This document shows positions 7,601 to 13,054 of a stretch of DNA of 13,867 nucleotides, in pieces; position 1 is the stretch's first letter, and each line of letters begins with the position of its first letter. Below the pieces are notes generated by a model that worked only from the letters and a program-made list of their open reading frames with translations, was not told the origin of the DNA and did not search any database. The translations under genes were made by a program, and so were the position numbers. The DNA comes from Bacteroidota bacterium (GTDB lineage Bacteria > Bacteroidota > Bacteroidia > Bacteroidales > Prolixibacteraceae): assembly GCA_030706665.1 (NCBI GenBank), contig JAUZOB010000059.1, forward strand, positions 1 to 13,867, given 5' to 3'.

Positions 7601-8981
7601 GTTCGAAAATATTAGAGTAAGCGATAATTATGGAAATTCCGGAATTCTGAATGCCTCATTGAGACATGATAATTTTGGAAATATGGATGTGAATTTGAAA
7701 TTCAAAACTCCTAATCTTTTAGTGCTGAATACATCTCCAAATGATAATGAAAACTTTTATGGAAAGATATTTGGAGCAGGAGTTGTGCAAATAACAGGGC
7801 ATGGACCTTATACCAAGATTGAAGGTTCTGCAAAAACAATGAAAGGCTCTAATGTTTATATCCCATTAGGTGGGAGCGAGAAGATAACAGAGAATAGCTT
7901 TATTTCATTTGTTAGTAAAAAAGCTGAGAAAGAACAAAAAAAGATTAAGTCAGTTCCTAATACCCAGGGAGGTGTGGAAGTGGAATTCAGCGTTGATGCC
8001 ACTCCAGACGCCAAGTGTCAGGTAACATTTGATTCCGGTAATTCAGATAAAATCACCGGAACCGGTAATGGAAACCTGTTGCTTAAGCTTGATAGAAGTG
8101 GCAAATTGCAAATGTTTGGACTCTATACTATCGAGAGTGGAAATTATAATTTCAGTCTGAAGAATGTCGTAAATAAAGACTTTACATTTCAAAGGGGTGG
8201 AACGATAAAATGGGATGGTGATCCGTCCGATGCAACAGTTGATTTGAATGCAGTTCTTAGGGTGAATGCATCTCTTTATGAACTCTTCATGAACTCCAGC
8301 TCACTGAATACTGATACTAAAACCAGAATTCCTGTCGATTGTAAGATTAATCTTACCGATAAACTTGCTCACCCTGTTATTCATTTTGATCTTGATTTCC
8401 CAAATAGTGAAAGTCGGATTGTTGATGAAATACGTCAGTATATCGCAACAGAGGAAGATATGAATAAACAAATTCTTTCGCTATTGGTTTTAGGGCAGTT
8501 TTATACTCCTGACCATTTGCGGGGAACTTATAATTCAAATCAAAATAGTCAGAATCTGATTGGATCAACTGCCAGTAATCTTCTTTCCACGCAGTTGAGT
8601 ACCTGGCTGTCGCAATTGAGTAAAACATGGGATATTGGAGTGAACTATCGTCCCGGGACACAAGTGTCAAATGATGAAATCAATTTTGCCCTTAGTCACC
8701 AAATTCTAAATGATCGGGTAACGTTTAATGGTAATTTCGGATATAATTCAAAGACTGTATCTTCTACACAAAACACTTTTATTGCTGATTTTGATGTGTT
8801 GATGAAACTGACAAGAAACGGGAAGCTTCAGTTTAGAGTATATAATCAGACTAACAATAACCTGATATATGAAACCTCACCGACCACTCAGGGTATCGGA
8901 TTTATATACAGAGAAGATTTTAACTCGTTTAATGAATTATTCAGATTATTTAAAGCTGCTCTAAAGAATCGTCAAAAATAA
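4611..8981 (+). CDS. tamB: Translocation and assembly module protein TamB (AsmA-like family)
   Basis: TamB is a very long inner-membrane-anchored periplasmic protein that spans to the outer membrane. It is associated with outer-membrane protein assembly and phospholipid transport. The product is at least 1456 aa, normal for Bacteroidota. After an N-terminal anchor it shows 'KISSWLSSTMHTRVQIKGIDY' (about 24-44), the usual entry to the repetitive beta-strand groove. The C-terminal DUF490/TamB domain is clear: 'IPVDCKINLTDKLAHPVIHF', then 'FPNSESRIVDEIRQYI', 'LSLLVLGQFYTP', and a final beta-rich segment around 'WDIGVNYRPG'. The GTG at 4611 cuts the membrane anchor short. The frame stays open back to a TAA at 4548, and the codons before 4611 encode 'KKRKNILLLILS', an ideal basic-hydrophobic anchor start. 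The real start is therefore probably upstream, yet no ATG, GTG or TTG exists there (candidates are ATT 4572, ATA 4590, CTG 4596). The family is certain; the start is not. Confidence 0.95.
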   Translation: MVVLIPAIGYMSFRSGKAQKYFSEKISSWLSSTMHTRVQIKGIDYSFWDRLVLEKILIEDQQHDTLFYANKLAADFGSLNFKLKTINFDYFEISGSKTQLIHFANGKNNFDFILDLLKKPKPPQPSLWGFSCMDFRFEKSSFRYRDEQHAVKPSELNFHSLNLDVSKFAYYKESWVCGIRNFSFRDQKGFNLTKLKTTVTFKPDSISLKGLYATTPESRLRIDRLSVGMKDYLKKNDISLLKLKLNIAPSHISLADIAFLLPDLKGMDNIVGISGVISGKIGDLRGKKMNISFGRYSELKGNFYANGLPDIKQMFLVVDLAPSSTHLSDIQNVKLPKAWNLKRIPIPMGLAKDAGVLHYEGNFTGYLSDFVAYGTLSCGLGRIESDLSFKPKPSRDINIKGHLRTRGLQIGKILKQKLLGRVNLNGELDGTLTAAGSLIAKIKGNVDSLEVNHQNIRGISLRGDVNHKLFNGSLIVNDRNIDLGFNGKIDYSKKVPQYNFTADIRKAQIGALKFSSDSLTALSGFVQANFVGNNIDNFSGDVQIKNSSFVNKYGSFQVNGLNVFTRTQEHNSQIVLTSDFADAKVEGDYNFSSLSATIKRCILRYLPSCPFFNDPDIRDNPEKNHFNYSLTIKNSDPITKVLLPQAQMTTPVSVQGYVYEDQNDLKLDALFPELKYKDLVFKELSVNASKQHDKLVFNTKAQNINYQSAINITNFTINANAGQDTLNVKMFWNNWGKLSFGGDLSTSTFFRLDSKKARSISDINVKPSKIFIADSVWRVTPGVVTIDSMIAHISDLSFRNKDQEISIAGDVANDRDHQVKLNIKNLNLKSIDGMLSQRTGLGGIVNGEIGISDIFKRPIFYADLLIKRFSIDQENLGDLSLINKWDVQSESLFSRLLLEKGDKKLLDASGSFNPDTGTLDYLANLSQVPTTVLTSALSVTFSDLHGTATGKVHVGGTVRKLLFNGTLYGDKAGLTINVLQVPLTFSDSVRFKDDQILFENIRVSDNYGNSGILNASLRHDNFGNMDVNLKFKTPNLLVLNTSPNDNENFYGKIFGAGVVQITGHGPYTKIEGSAKTMKGSNVYIPLGGSEKITENSFISFVSKKAEKEQKKIKSVPNTQGGVEVEFSVDATPDAKCQVTFDSGNSDKITGTGNGNLLLKLDRSGKLQMFGLYTIESGNYNFSLKNVVNKDFTFQRGGTIKWDGDPSDATVDLNAVLRVNASLYELFMNSSSLNTDTKTRIPVDCKINLTDKLAHPVIHFDLDFPNSESRIVDEIRQYIATEEDMNKQILSLLVLGQFYTPDHLRGTYNSNQNSQNLIGSTASNLLSTQLSTWLSQLSKTWDIGVNYRPGTQVSNDEINFALSHQILNDRVTFNGNFGYNSKTVSSTQNTFIADFDVLMKLTRNGKLQFRVYNQTNNNLIYETSPTTQGIGFIYREDFNSFNELFRLFKAALKNRQK

Positions 8982-9364
8982 ATGATAGAGACTTTTACGT
9001 TTACTTCCCATTGGCTTAAATCGACATACTATAATTATATGTTTCTAATTGTTTATTTGTTGCCATGGCGGGAATGAGCATTGTTTTAGCCTGATGTACA
9101 TTGGAGAGATGTTGGTTTTAGGTTCGATTATTCTACAAAATGAATTACCTTTACCTTTTGTAAGGTCTTAATGATTAAAAATATTCATTTTCTTATAATT
9201 TTTTTATTCGCGAGACGTTTGCATTGAAATAATTTGTGATCATCAATTAGTACAAAGCAGCACAATTGTTTTTTCAAAGCGCATAAGTTGTGTAATAAGT
9301 CTGAATGATAGACTATGGAATGATTCTTGTAATTAACCACAAAGATTGAACAATTTTTCTATAC
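8982..9364. other. Non-coding spacer between tamB and tonB
   Basis: This stretch of 383 bp is AT-rich and has no plausible gene on either strand. It holds only weak hairpins: a 5-bp stem at 9153-9166 (ACCTT/AAGGT) and a 5-bp stem at 9298-9314 (AGTCT/AGACT). Neither is followed by a T-run, so no terminator for tamB is called. A tonB promoter should lie here, because the spacer is long. The nearest -7-like match (ATAATTTG, 9229-9236) lacks a -33 partner and is not called. Confidence 0.6.
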
Positions 9365-10297
9365 ATGGATTCTGTCGTTGAACGCAAGAGAGGTTTTTGG
9401 GGAACATTGTTGTTCCATGTAAGTATTTTGGCAATACTTCTATATTTTGGGATTGTTACCCCTTTACCGTCACCTGAAGAGCAACCTGTTGAGGTTAACT
9501 TTGGTGATAGTGAGAATGGGTTGGGAGTAGAAGAACCAGCCGGGAATGATGTTCAGGCAAAATCAGATGCAGTTCCATCAGATGAATCTTCGACTTCTCA
9601 AGAAGATGTGGAACCGATAACCGATAAAACTCCTTCGGTAAAAGCAGTTCAACCTAAATCGTCCGAGAAAGTTTTAACACAGAATTTTGAGGAGGCTCCG
9701 GTAATCACAGAAACTCCGAAGCAAAAAAGAGCAAGGGAAAGGGATGAACGTGAAGCTTTGGAGCAACGGCAGAAGGAATATCTTCAACAGAAATATAAGG
9801 AAGAGCAGGAAGTCAAGAAAAGGGTAAAGCAGAAATTTACAACAGAGGCTCAGAACAGAGCATTTAATGCATTTGGAAAAGGCAATGCGACGTCCGGATC
9901 TTCAGGGTCTTCTGCTGGAACAGGTAAATCCGGTTCGCAAGGAATTACTTTTCCTGGAGGGAATCAGGGAGTTCCTTCAGGAAAGATTGGATCAAATAAT
10001 TATGGGAAAGGCGGATCCGGTTCCGGAGTCTCATATAATCTTTCCGGAAGGAAAGCAACCGGGTTGCCCAAACCTGTTTATCCCGGGAATGAAGAAGGAA
10101 TTGTCGTAGTTCAGGTGACAGTAGATCAGGATGGACAAGTTAAACGAGTTGTTCCGGGTGTGAAAGGATCGAATACGATGAACTCGCAGCTTCTTGATGC
10201 TGCCAGAAAAGCTGCATTGGGAGCTCATTTTAATACGGATAATAATGCACCTGCATTTCAGCAGGGAACTATAACTTATCGTTTTGTGTTACATTAA
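9365..10297 (+). CDS. TonB-family energy transducer
   Basis: TonB couples the proton-motive force, through ExbB/ExbD, to outer-membrane receptors. The 310-aa product has a short cytoplasmic tail and one membrane segment at about 12-31. An acidic, Pro/Glu-containing periplasmic stretch covers 35-115, and a charged coiled coil 118-162 (many Glu, Gln, Arg, Lys). A Gly/Ser-rich flexible spacer runs 170-222, ahead of a C-terminal TonB domain at about 225-310: 'GLPKPVYPGNEEGIVVVQVT', 'DQDGQVKRV', 'LLDAARKAALGAHF' and 'GTITYRFVLH'. The 'P.YP' and 'G.V.V.V..D..G.V' pattern is the classic fold. No exbB or exbD lies next to it; upstream is tamB. The ATG at 9365 directly precedes a basic cytoplasmic tail. 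It is followed after 6 nt by an exosortase-like gene, so the two are co-transcribed. Which receptor it serves, including the one at 1383-3353, cannot be told. Confidence 0.9.
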   Translation: MDSVVERKRGFWGTLLFHVSILAILLYFGIVTPLPSPEEQPVEVNFGDSENGLGVEEPAGNDVQAKSDAVPSDESSTSQEDVEPITDKTPSVKAVQPKSSEKVLTQNFEEAPVITETPKQKRARERDEREALEQRQKEYLQQKYKEEQEVKKRVKQKFTTEAQNRAFNAFGKGNATSGSSGSSAGTGKSGSQGITFPGGNQGVPSGKIGSNNYGKGGSGSGVSYNLSGRKATGLPKPVYPGNEEGIVVVQVTVDQDGQVKRVVPGVKGSNTMNSQLLDAARKAALGAHFNTDNNAPAFQQGTITYRFVLH

Positions 10298-10303
10298 TTA
10301 ATT

Positions 10304-10846
10304 ATGATGAGAACTCTTCAATCATCCTGGTTGAAGTGCACACCTCTCGAGAGATTCCTGATAAAAGGCGGAGCACTTTGGGTAATTTGGAAACTAATTC
10401 ATAAATTGTTTAATTTCCTTGATGTCTTTAATTCATGTGCCGATTTTCTTTCAGCGACTTTTTTAATACTTGCAAAGTTTTTGTTATTGCTATTGGGATT
10501 TCATCCTCTTGTCGATTTCGGAAGACACTGCCTTGCGATCCTTCCTGCTGATGGAGTCGTGGTTTTGTCCGGATGTCTGGGGATTCAGAATCTTGTATAT
10601 TTTACTCTTTTCCTGGTTGCATATCCGGGGAATACGAAATCGAAATATTACTATATTCCAATCGGATTATTTATTCTTCTCTTTAATAATATTTTCCGAA
10701 TCGCTTTCTTGGCATGGCTTCTCTATTCCTATCCATCTTTATTTGAAACCTTTCATCAATCCCTTTATCAGGATTTCACATATTTGCTGATTTTCTTCTT
10801 GTGGTATCTATGGATTAAAAAATATAGTAAGATATCGACTCTGTAA
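10304..10846 (+). CDS. Exosortase/archaeosortase-family membrane protein
   Basis: Exosortases are polytopic inner-membrane transpeptidase-like enzymes that process proteins carrying a short C-terminal tripartite sorting tail. This 180-aa protein is hydrophobic with about four to five membrane segments (roughly 48-66, 86-107, 116-141 and 155-171, plus a weaker one near 22-40). The three family catalytic residues are all present in the expected order and context: Cys91 in 'LSGCLGIQNLVYF', Arg132 in 'LLFNNIFRIAFLAW', and His151 in 'ETFHQSLYQDFTYLL'. The length fits the short Bacteroidota exosortases rather than the long proteobacterial EpsH type; the subfamily cannot be decided by eye. Two consecutive ATG codons (10304 and 10307) could serve as start. 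The gene is 6 nt downstream of a TonB gene. No substrate with a sorting tail and no polysaccharide gene is in the window, so it is an orphan here. The function is inferred from family residues only. Confidence 0.85.
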   Translation: MMRTLQSSWLKCTPLERFLIKGGALWVIWKLIHKLFNFLDVFNSCADFLSATFLILAKFLLLLLGFHPLVDFGRHCLAILPADGVVVLSGCLGIQNLVYFTLFLVAYPGNTKSKYYYIPIGLFILLFNNIFRIAFLAWLLYSYPSLFETFHQSLYQDFTYLLIFFLWYLWIKKYSKISTL

Positions 10847-10912
10847 TTCTTATTGTTGTCTTCTGATATCCAAACTGGTTTAGAATCTCGTGTCTGAGAT
10901 TGCAATGGGGAT

Positions 10913-10942
10913 AAATACTATTTCTGCATTAAATTAGTATTT
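10913..10942 (+). repeat. 8-bp hairpin downstream of the exosortase gene
   Basis: AAATACTA (10913-10920) and TAGTATTT (10935-10942) form a perfect 8-bp stem with a 14-nt loop. A second, 6-bp hairpin (AATCTC/GAGATT, 10884-10901) precedes it. The pair could mark the 3' end of the tonB-exosortase transcript, but the stem is AT-only apart from one pair and no T-run follows. It is therefore not called as an intrinsic terminator. Confidence 0.4.
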
Positions 10943-11162
10943 GGCGAATCTGAATTGATATTAAAATGCGCTACTGTTTCAATAGCCATTCTATCAACAA
11001 ATGGATTCTGCAAGAAAGTCAAGAATGCATAAAACAATTATAAATGAATAGAATGTGTGTTTGTGAGAAGAACAATAATATCTCATATTTTGAATGCTTA
11101 TGAGTTTTTTAGCTAAAGAATGAAATTGCTATGTTAAAAAAAATTAAATTGTGAGTAACATT

Positions 11163-11210
11163 TAGTAGGGGATAATACGTAATAATGTACAAGGGGGTGA
11201 ATCCCCACTA
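11163..11210 (+). repeat. Inverted repeat with two alternative pairings (G4/C4)
   Basis: TAGTAGGGGAT (11163-11173) pairs with ATCCCCACTA (11201-11210) as a 10-bp stem with one bulged A. The loop contains GGGGG (11193-11197), which can instead pair with the same CCCC (11203-11206) across a 5-nt loop. The two structures exclude each other. Runs of G or C this long stand out in an AT-rich spacer. It could be an RNA switch, an attenuator or a protein site; nothing shows which. Confidence 0.5.
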
Positions 11211-11290
11211 GCAATTTGCTTTAATAAGTATGGATTTGCATGTTTTTTACTTCTAATGAATAACGGAAATAGTGTTAAAAGAAAGGAAAC

Positions 11291-11303
11291 GGGGAAATCC
11301 CCC
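11291..11303 (+). repeat. Second G4/C5 inverted repeat
   Basis: GGGG (11291-11294) and CCCCC (11299-11303) flank AAAT, forming a compact hairpin or operator-like dyad. It shares ATCCCC with the element about 90 bp upstream, which suggests a repeated binding site or paired RNA hairpins in front of the regulator gene. Confidence 0.45.
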
Positions 11304-11402
11304 ATATTAACATTCGAAAGATAATAAGTTTATTCAGAGAAGAAGAATTATTGATTGGCAAAATATTTGAATAGCAGAGAGATGAAAAGGGAGAAAAGAT
11401 AT

Positions 11403-11448
11403 TCTGTATGTTGTCTGAAATTTGATGGAAATATAGACTCTGTATGTT
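11403..11448 (+). repeat. 10-bp direct repeat upstream of the regulator
   Basis: TCTGTATGTT occurs at 11403-11412 and again at 11439-11448, a spacing of 36 bp, about 100-145 bp before the regulator start. The second copy runs into the palindromes at 11446-11461. This could be a tandem regulator site. Two copies only, so chance is possible. Confidence 0.4.
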
Positions 11449-11461
11449 CGTATGAACGTTC
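11446..11461. promoter_or_regulatory. Overlapping palindromes, possible operator of the regulator gene
   Basis: GTTC-GTAT-GAAC (11446-11457) is an inverted repeat with a 4-nt centre, and its right arm begins the perfect 8-bp palindrome GAACGTTC (11454-11461). The cluster lies about 87 bp before the regulator ATG, a sensible place for autoregulation or control by another factor. No protein can be assigned. Confidence 0.4.
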
Positions 11462-11547
11462 TGTTAAAGATGAAATCTTTATACTATAATCAAAGGTGAG
11501 TTCAGATAAAGTGGGATGTGATTTAAAATTCTCATAAAAAAACACCG

Positions 11548-12636
11548 ATGGATAATAAAGAACTAATATTGATCATTGATGATGATCTATCAGTCATAAA
11601 AATTACTCAAAAGATTTTAACTCTGCATGGGTATCGATCAGAGATAGCTCTTGGCGGGTCTGCAGGGATTCAAAAGGCATTTGAATTATTACCTGATTTA
11701 ATTTTGTGTGATATTCGCATGGAACCGATTGATGGATATATGGTGTTTAATGTTCTTAAAGAAAGCTCGCTTACTTATTCAATTCCATTTGTCTTTATCA
11801 CCGGTAAATCAAACTTAAAAGATATTCGCTTAGGAATGGAAATGGGGGTAGATGATTATCTGATAAAACCATTTGCAGAGAAAGAGCTTATCTCCTCTAT
11901 TCAGATTCGCATTGAAAAATATAAAAGAATCAGAGAAGAACGTGCAAAAGATATCTTAAATATTTTCCGGATTGCTCCGATTGGTGTATGTTTTTTACAA
12001 GAAGATAAAGTTTGCCGTGCAAACTTTGCATTTTTTAAAATGCTCGAAATGGATGAGTCTTATGGGAATGTTGCTTCTTTGGATATGTTCATTGATGCTT
12101 CTTGTCAAAATGATTTAAAAGAGAATCTTTATAAATGTCAAGTCGGGATAATAAATGATTTTAATCAGAATGTTGATATTGTAACTTCAATTGGAGAAAG
12201 GCATAACTATAAAATATATGGAGTACGTTCTATTGGAATATTCCCACATAATGTAATCATCTGTTTGTTTTTGCCACAAACAGATTTTGCTTCCAAAAGA
12301 GCCGGGTTCTCGAATTTTCGGATTAGTGAGTTGGTCAATTTCTTAAGAAAAGAAGACGTTGCTTTAAGCCCTACTTTAATCGAACGCTTACAAATCGCTT
12401 TTTCTTCAGAGAAAAAAGAGCAGCAGAAGTCTTTCGTGAATACTTTCTCAAATCGGGAGATGCAGGTGTTGGAACTTTCCTGTCATGGATTGTCAATCAA
12501 ACAAATTGCAGATAAATTGAATATTTCGGATCGCACGGTTGAGAAACATAGGGCGAATTTGATGGAAAAGACCGGATCAAAATGTGTTGTCGAATTAGTG
12601 ATTTACGCTATCCGAAACAATTTGGTCACTTTATAG
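11548..12636 (+). CDS. REC-PAS-LuxR (GerE) response regulator
   Basis: The 362-aa product is a DNA-binding response regulator. Residues about 5-125 form a receiver domain with acidic pocket Asp11-Asp13, phospho-acceptor Asp55 ('LILCDIRM'), Thr85 and Lys107 ('YLIKPF'). All key residues are present, so phosphorylation is expected. Residues about 134-250 resemble a PAS domain ('IFRIAPIGVCFLQEDKVCRANFAFF'), so it may also sense a ligand or a partner. Residues 302-362 are a LuxR-type helix-turn-helix: 'REMQVLELSCHGLSIKQIAD', 'LNISDRTVEKHRANLMEK'. The ATG at 11548 immediately precedes the first receiver strand. No cognate kinase is adjacent; the hybrid-type sensor at the left end is far away. A secreted curlin-repeat gene follows on the same strand after a 418-bp spacer with its own promoter. 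By analogy with CsgD in enterobacteria, control of that gene is plausible, but the PAS insertion makes it a different architecture. The domains are firm; the target is inferred. Confidence 0.93.
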   Translation: MDNKELILIIDDDLSVIKITQKILTLHGYRSEIALGGSAGIQKAFELLPDLILCDIRMEPIDGYMVFNVLKESSLTYSIPFVFITGKSNLKDIRLGMEMGVDDYLIKPFAEKELISSIQIRIEKYKRIREERAKDILNIFRIAPIGVCFLQEDKVCRANFAFFKMLEMDESYGNVASLDMFIDASCQNDLKENLYKCQVGIINDFNQNVDIVTSIGERHNYKIYGVRSIGIFPHNVIICLFLPQTDFASKRAGFSNFRISELVNFLRKEDVALSPTLIERLQIAFSSEKKEQQKSFVNTFSNREMQVLELSCHGLSIKQIADKLNISDRTVEKHRANLMEKTGSKCVVELVIYAIRNNLVTL

Positions 12637-12683
12637 AAAGTTACATTTTTAATCTAAGTATTATTACCCGTTTCTTTACCTCC

Positions 12684-12697
12684 TACGACTTACCGTA
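12684..12697. promoter_or_regulatory. TACG-N6-CGTA dyad, possible activator site
   Basis: TACG (12684-12687) and CGTA (12694-12697) are inverted half-sites separated by 6 nt. The dyad lies just upstream of the TTG box of the curlin-gene promoter, roughly 50-60 bp before the expected transcription start, where an activator of the LuxR/NarL type would bind. The regulator encoded immediately upstream is the natural candidate. Short half-sites make chance possible. Confidence 0.4.
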
Positions 12698-12707
12698 AAA
12701 ATACCAA

Positions 12708-12739
12708 TTGAATAGCAGATGGTCTGAGTGGTAACTTTG
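12708..12739 (+). promoter_or_regulatory. Promoter of the curlin-repeat gene
   Basis: TTG (12708-12710) is followed after 21 nt by TAACTTTG (12732-12739), a perfect TAnnTTTG Bacteroidota -7 box. The 21-nt spacing equals that of the receptor-operon promoter in this window. Transcription would begin near 12745, some 310 nt before the ATG of the secreted repeat protein. No closer promoter with both boxes was found. Confidence 0.6.
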
Positions 12740-12744
12740 ACTCG

Positions 12745-13054
12745 AAAATTACATCTACAACTATCTGCCATGTACAATGATCCATCATATAGAATTCAGG
12801 TTATCTCTCTGGTATTTTGGAGAGGGAAAGGATTGGTTCAGTCTCCCTGGAAAAAATCTACAGTTGTTATTCTATCCCGTTCGAATTTTTTATTCGAAGG
12901 TCAGTTCTTCTATCTTAGCAAATCTCGAGAATCGTCAGCGATGTATTTGTCTATGAATTAAGGAGCTAAGCCGAAAGGCACTATATATAGAATGTGTGTA
13001 AGGGCACAAATAATAAAATGAAAAAACCTAATGTTTAATTTAAAACTATTTATC
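12745..13054 (+). other. Long structured 5' leader of the curlin-repeat mRNA
   Basis: If the promoter above is right, about 310 nt are transcribed ahead of the start codon. The stretch can fold locally. GAGAG (12820-12824) pairs with CTCTC (12805-12809), or the overlapping GGAGA (12819-12823) with TCTCC (12842-12846), and these exclude each other. A 7-bp hairpin lies at 12880-12898, and a GNRA mini-hairpin GCC-GAAA-GGC at 12970-12979. A 6-codon mini-frame (13018-13038) ends shortly before the gene. No known riboswitch class was recognised. A separate small RNA is the other possibility. Confidence 0.4.
12880..12898 (+). repeat. 7-bp hairpin with T5 loop in the leader
   Basis: TTCGAAT (12880-12886) and ATTCGAA (12892-12898) form a perfect stem around TTTTT. 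Each arm contains the self-complementary TTCGAA, so at DNA level this is also a double palindrome. No T-run follows, so it is not an intrinsic terminator. Confidence 0.5.

Larger units (their letters stand above)
10847..11547. other. Long non-coding region upstream of the response regulator
   Basis: This stretch of 701 bp has no convincing gene. It separates the TonB-exosortase unit from the LuxR-type regulator and probably carries that gene's promoter, a long leader or a small RNA. Visible elements, listed separately, are an 8-bp hairpin just after the exosortase gene, two G4/C4 hairpins, a 10-bp direct repeat, and overlapping palindromes about 90 bp before the regulator ATG. No good TTG/TAnnTTTG promoter was found; AATATTTG at 11362-11369 lacks a -33 partner. 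Confidence 0.6.

Noticed and set aside
9153..9166. Hairpin ACCTT/AAGGT after tamB as a terminator
   Set aside because: The stem is only 5 bp and no T-run follows; it is too weak to call.
9229..9236. ATAATTTG as the -7 box of a tonB promoter
   Set aside because: Two mismatches to TAnnTTTG and no TTG at the proper distance upstream.
10966..11043. Small plus-strand frame of 25 codons after the exosortase gene
   Set aside because: Short, no signal peptide or hydrophobic segment, and no promoter or conserved pattern visible.
11348..11545. Minus-strand open frame of 65 codons ending next to the regulator start
   Set aside because: No family resemblance and no promoter; it overlaps the probable regulatory region of the regulator gene and looks like a chance frame in AT-rich DNA.
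12728..12961. Open frame of 77 codons in the spacer between the regulator and the curlin-repeat gene
   Set aside because: Its GTG start lies upstream of the -7 box of the proposed promoter, the product has no recognisable domain, and the stretch is better explained as a structured leader.
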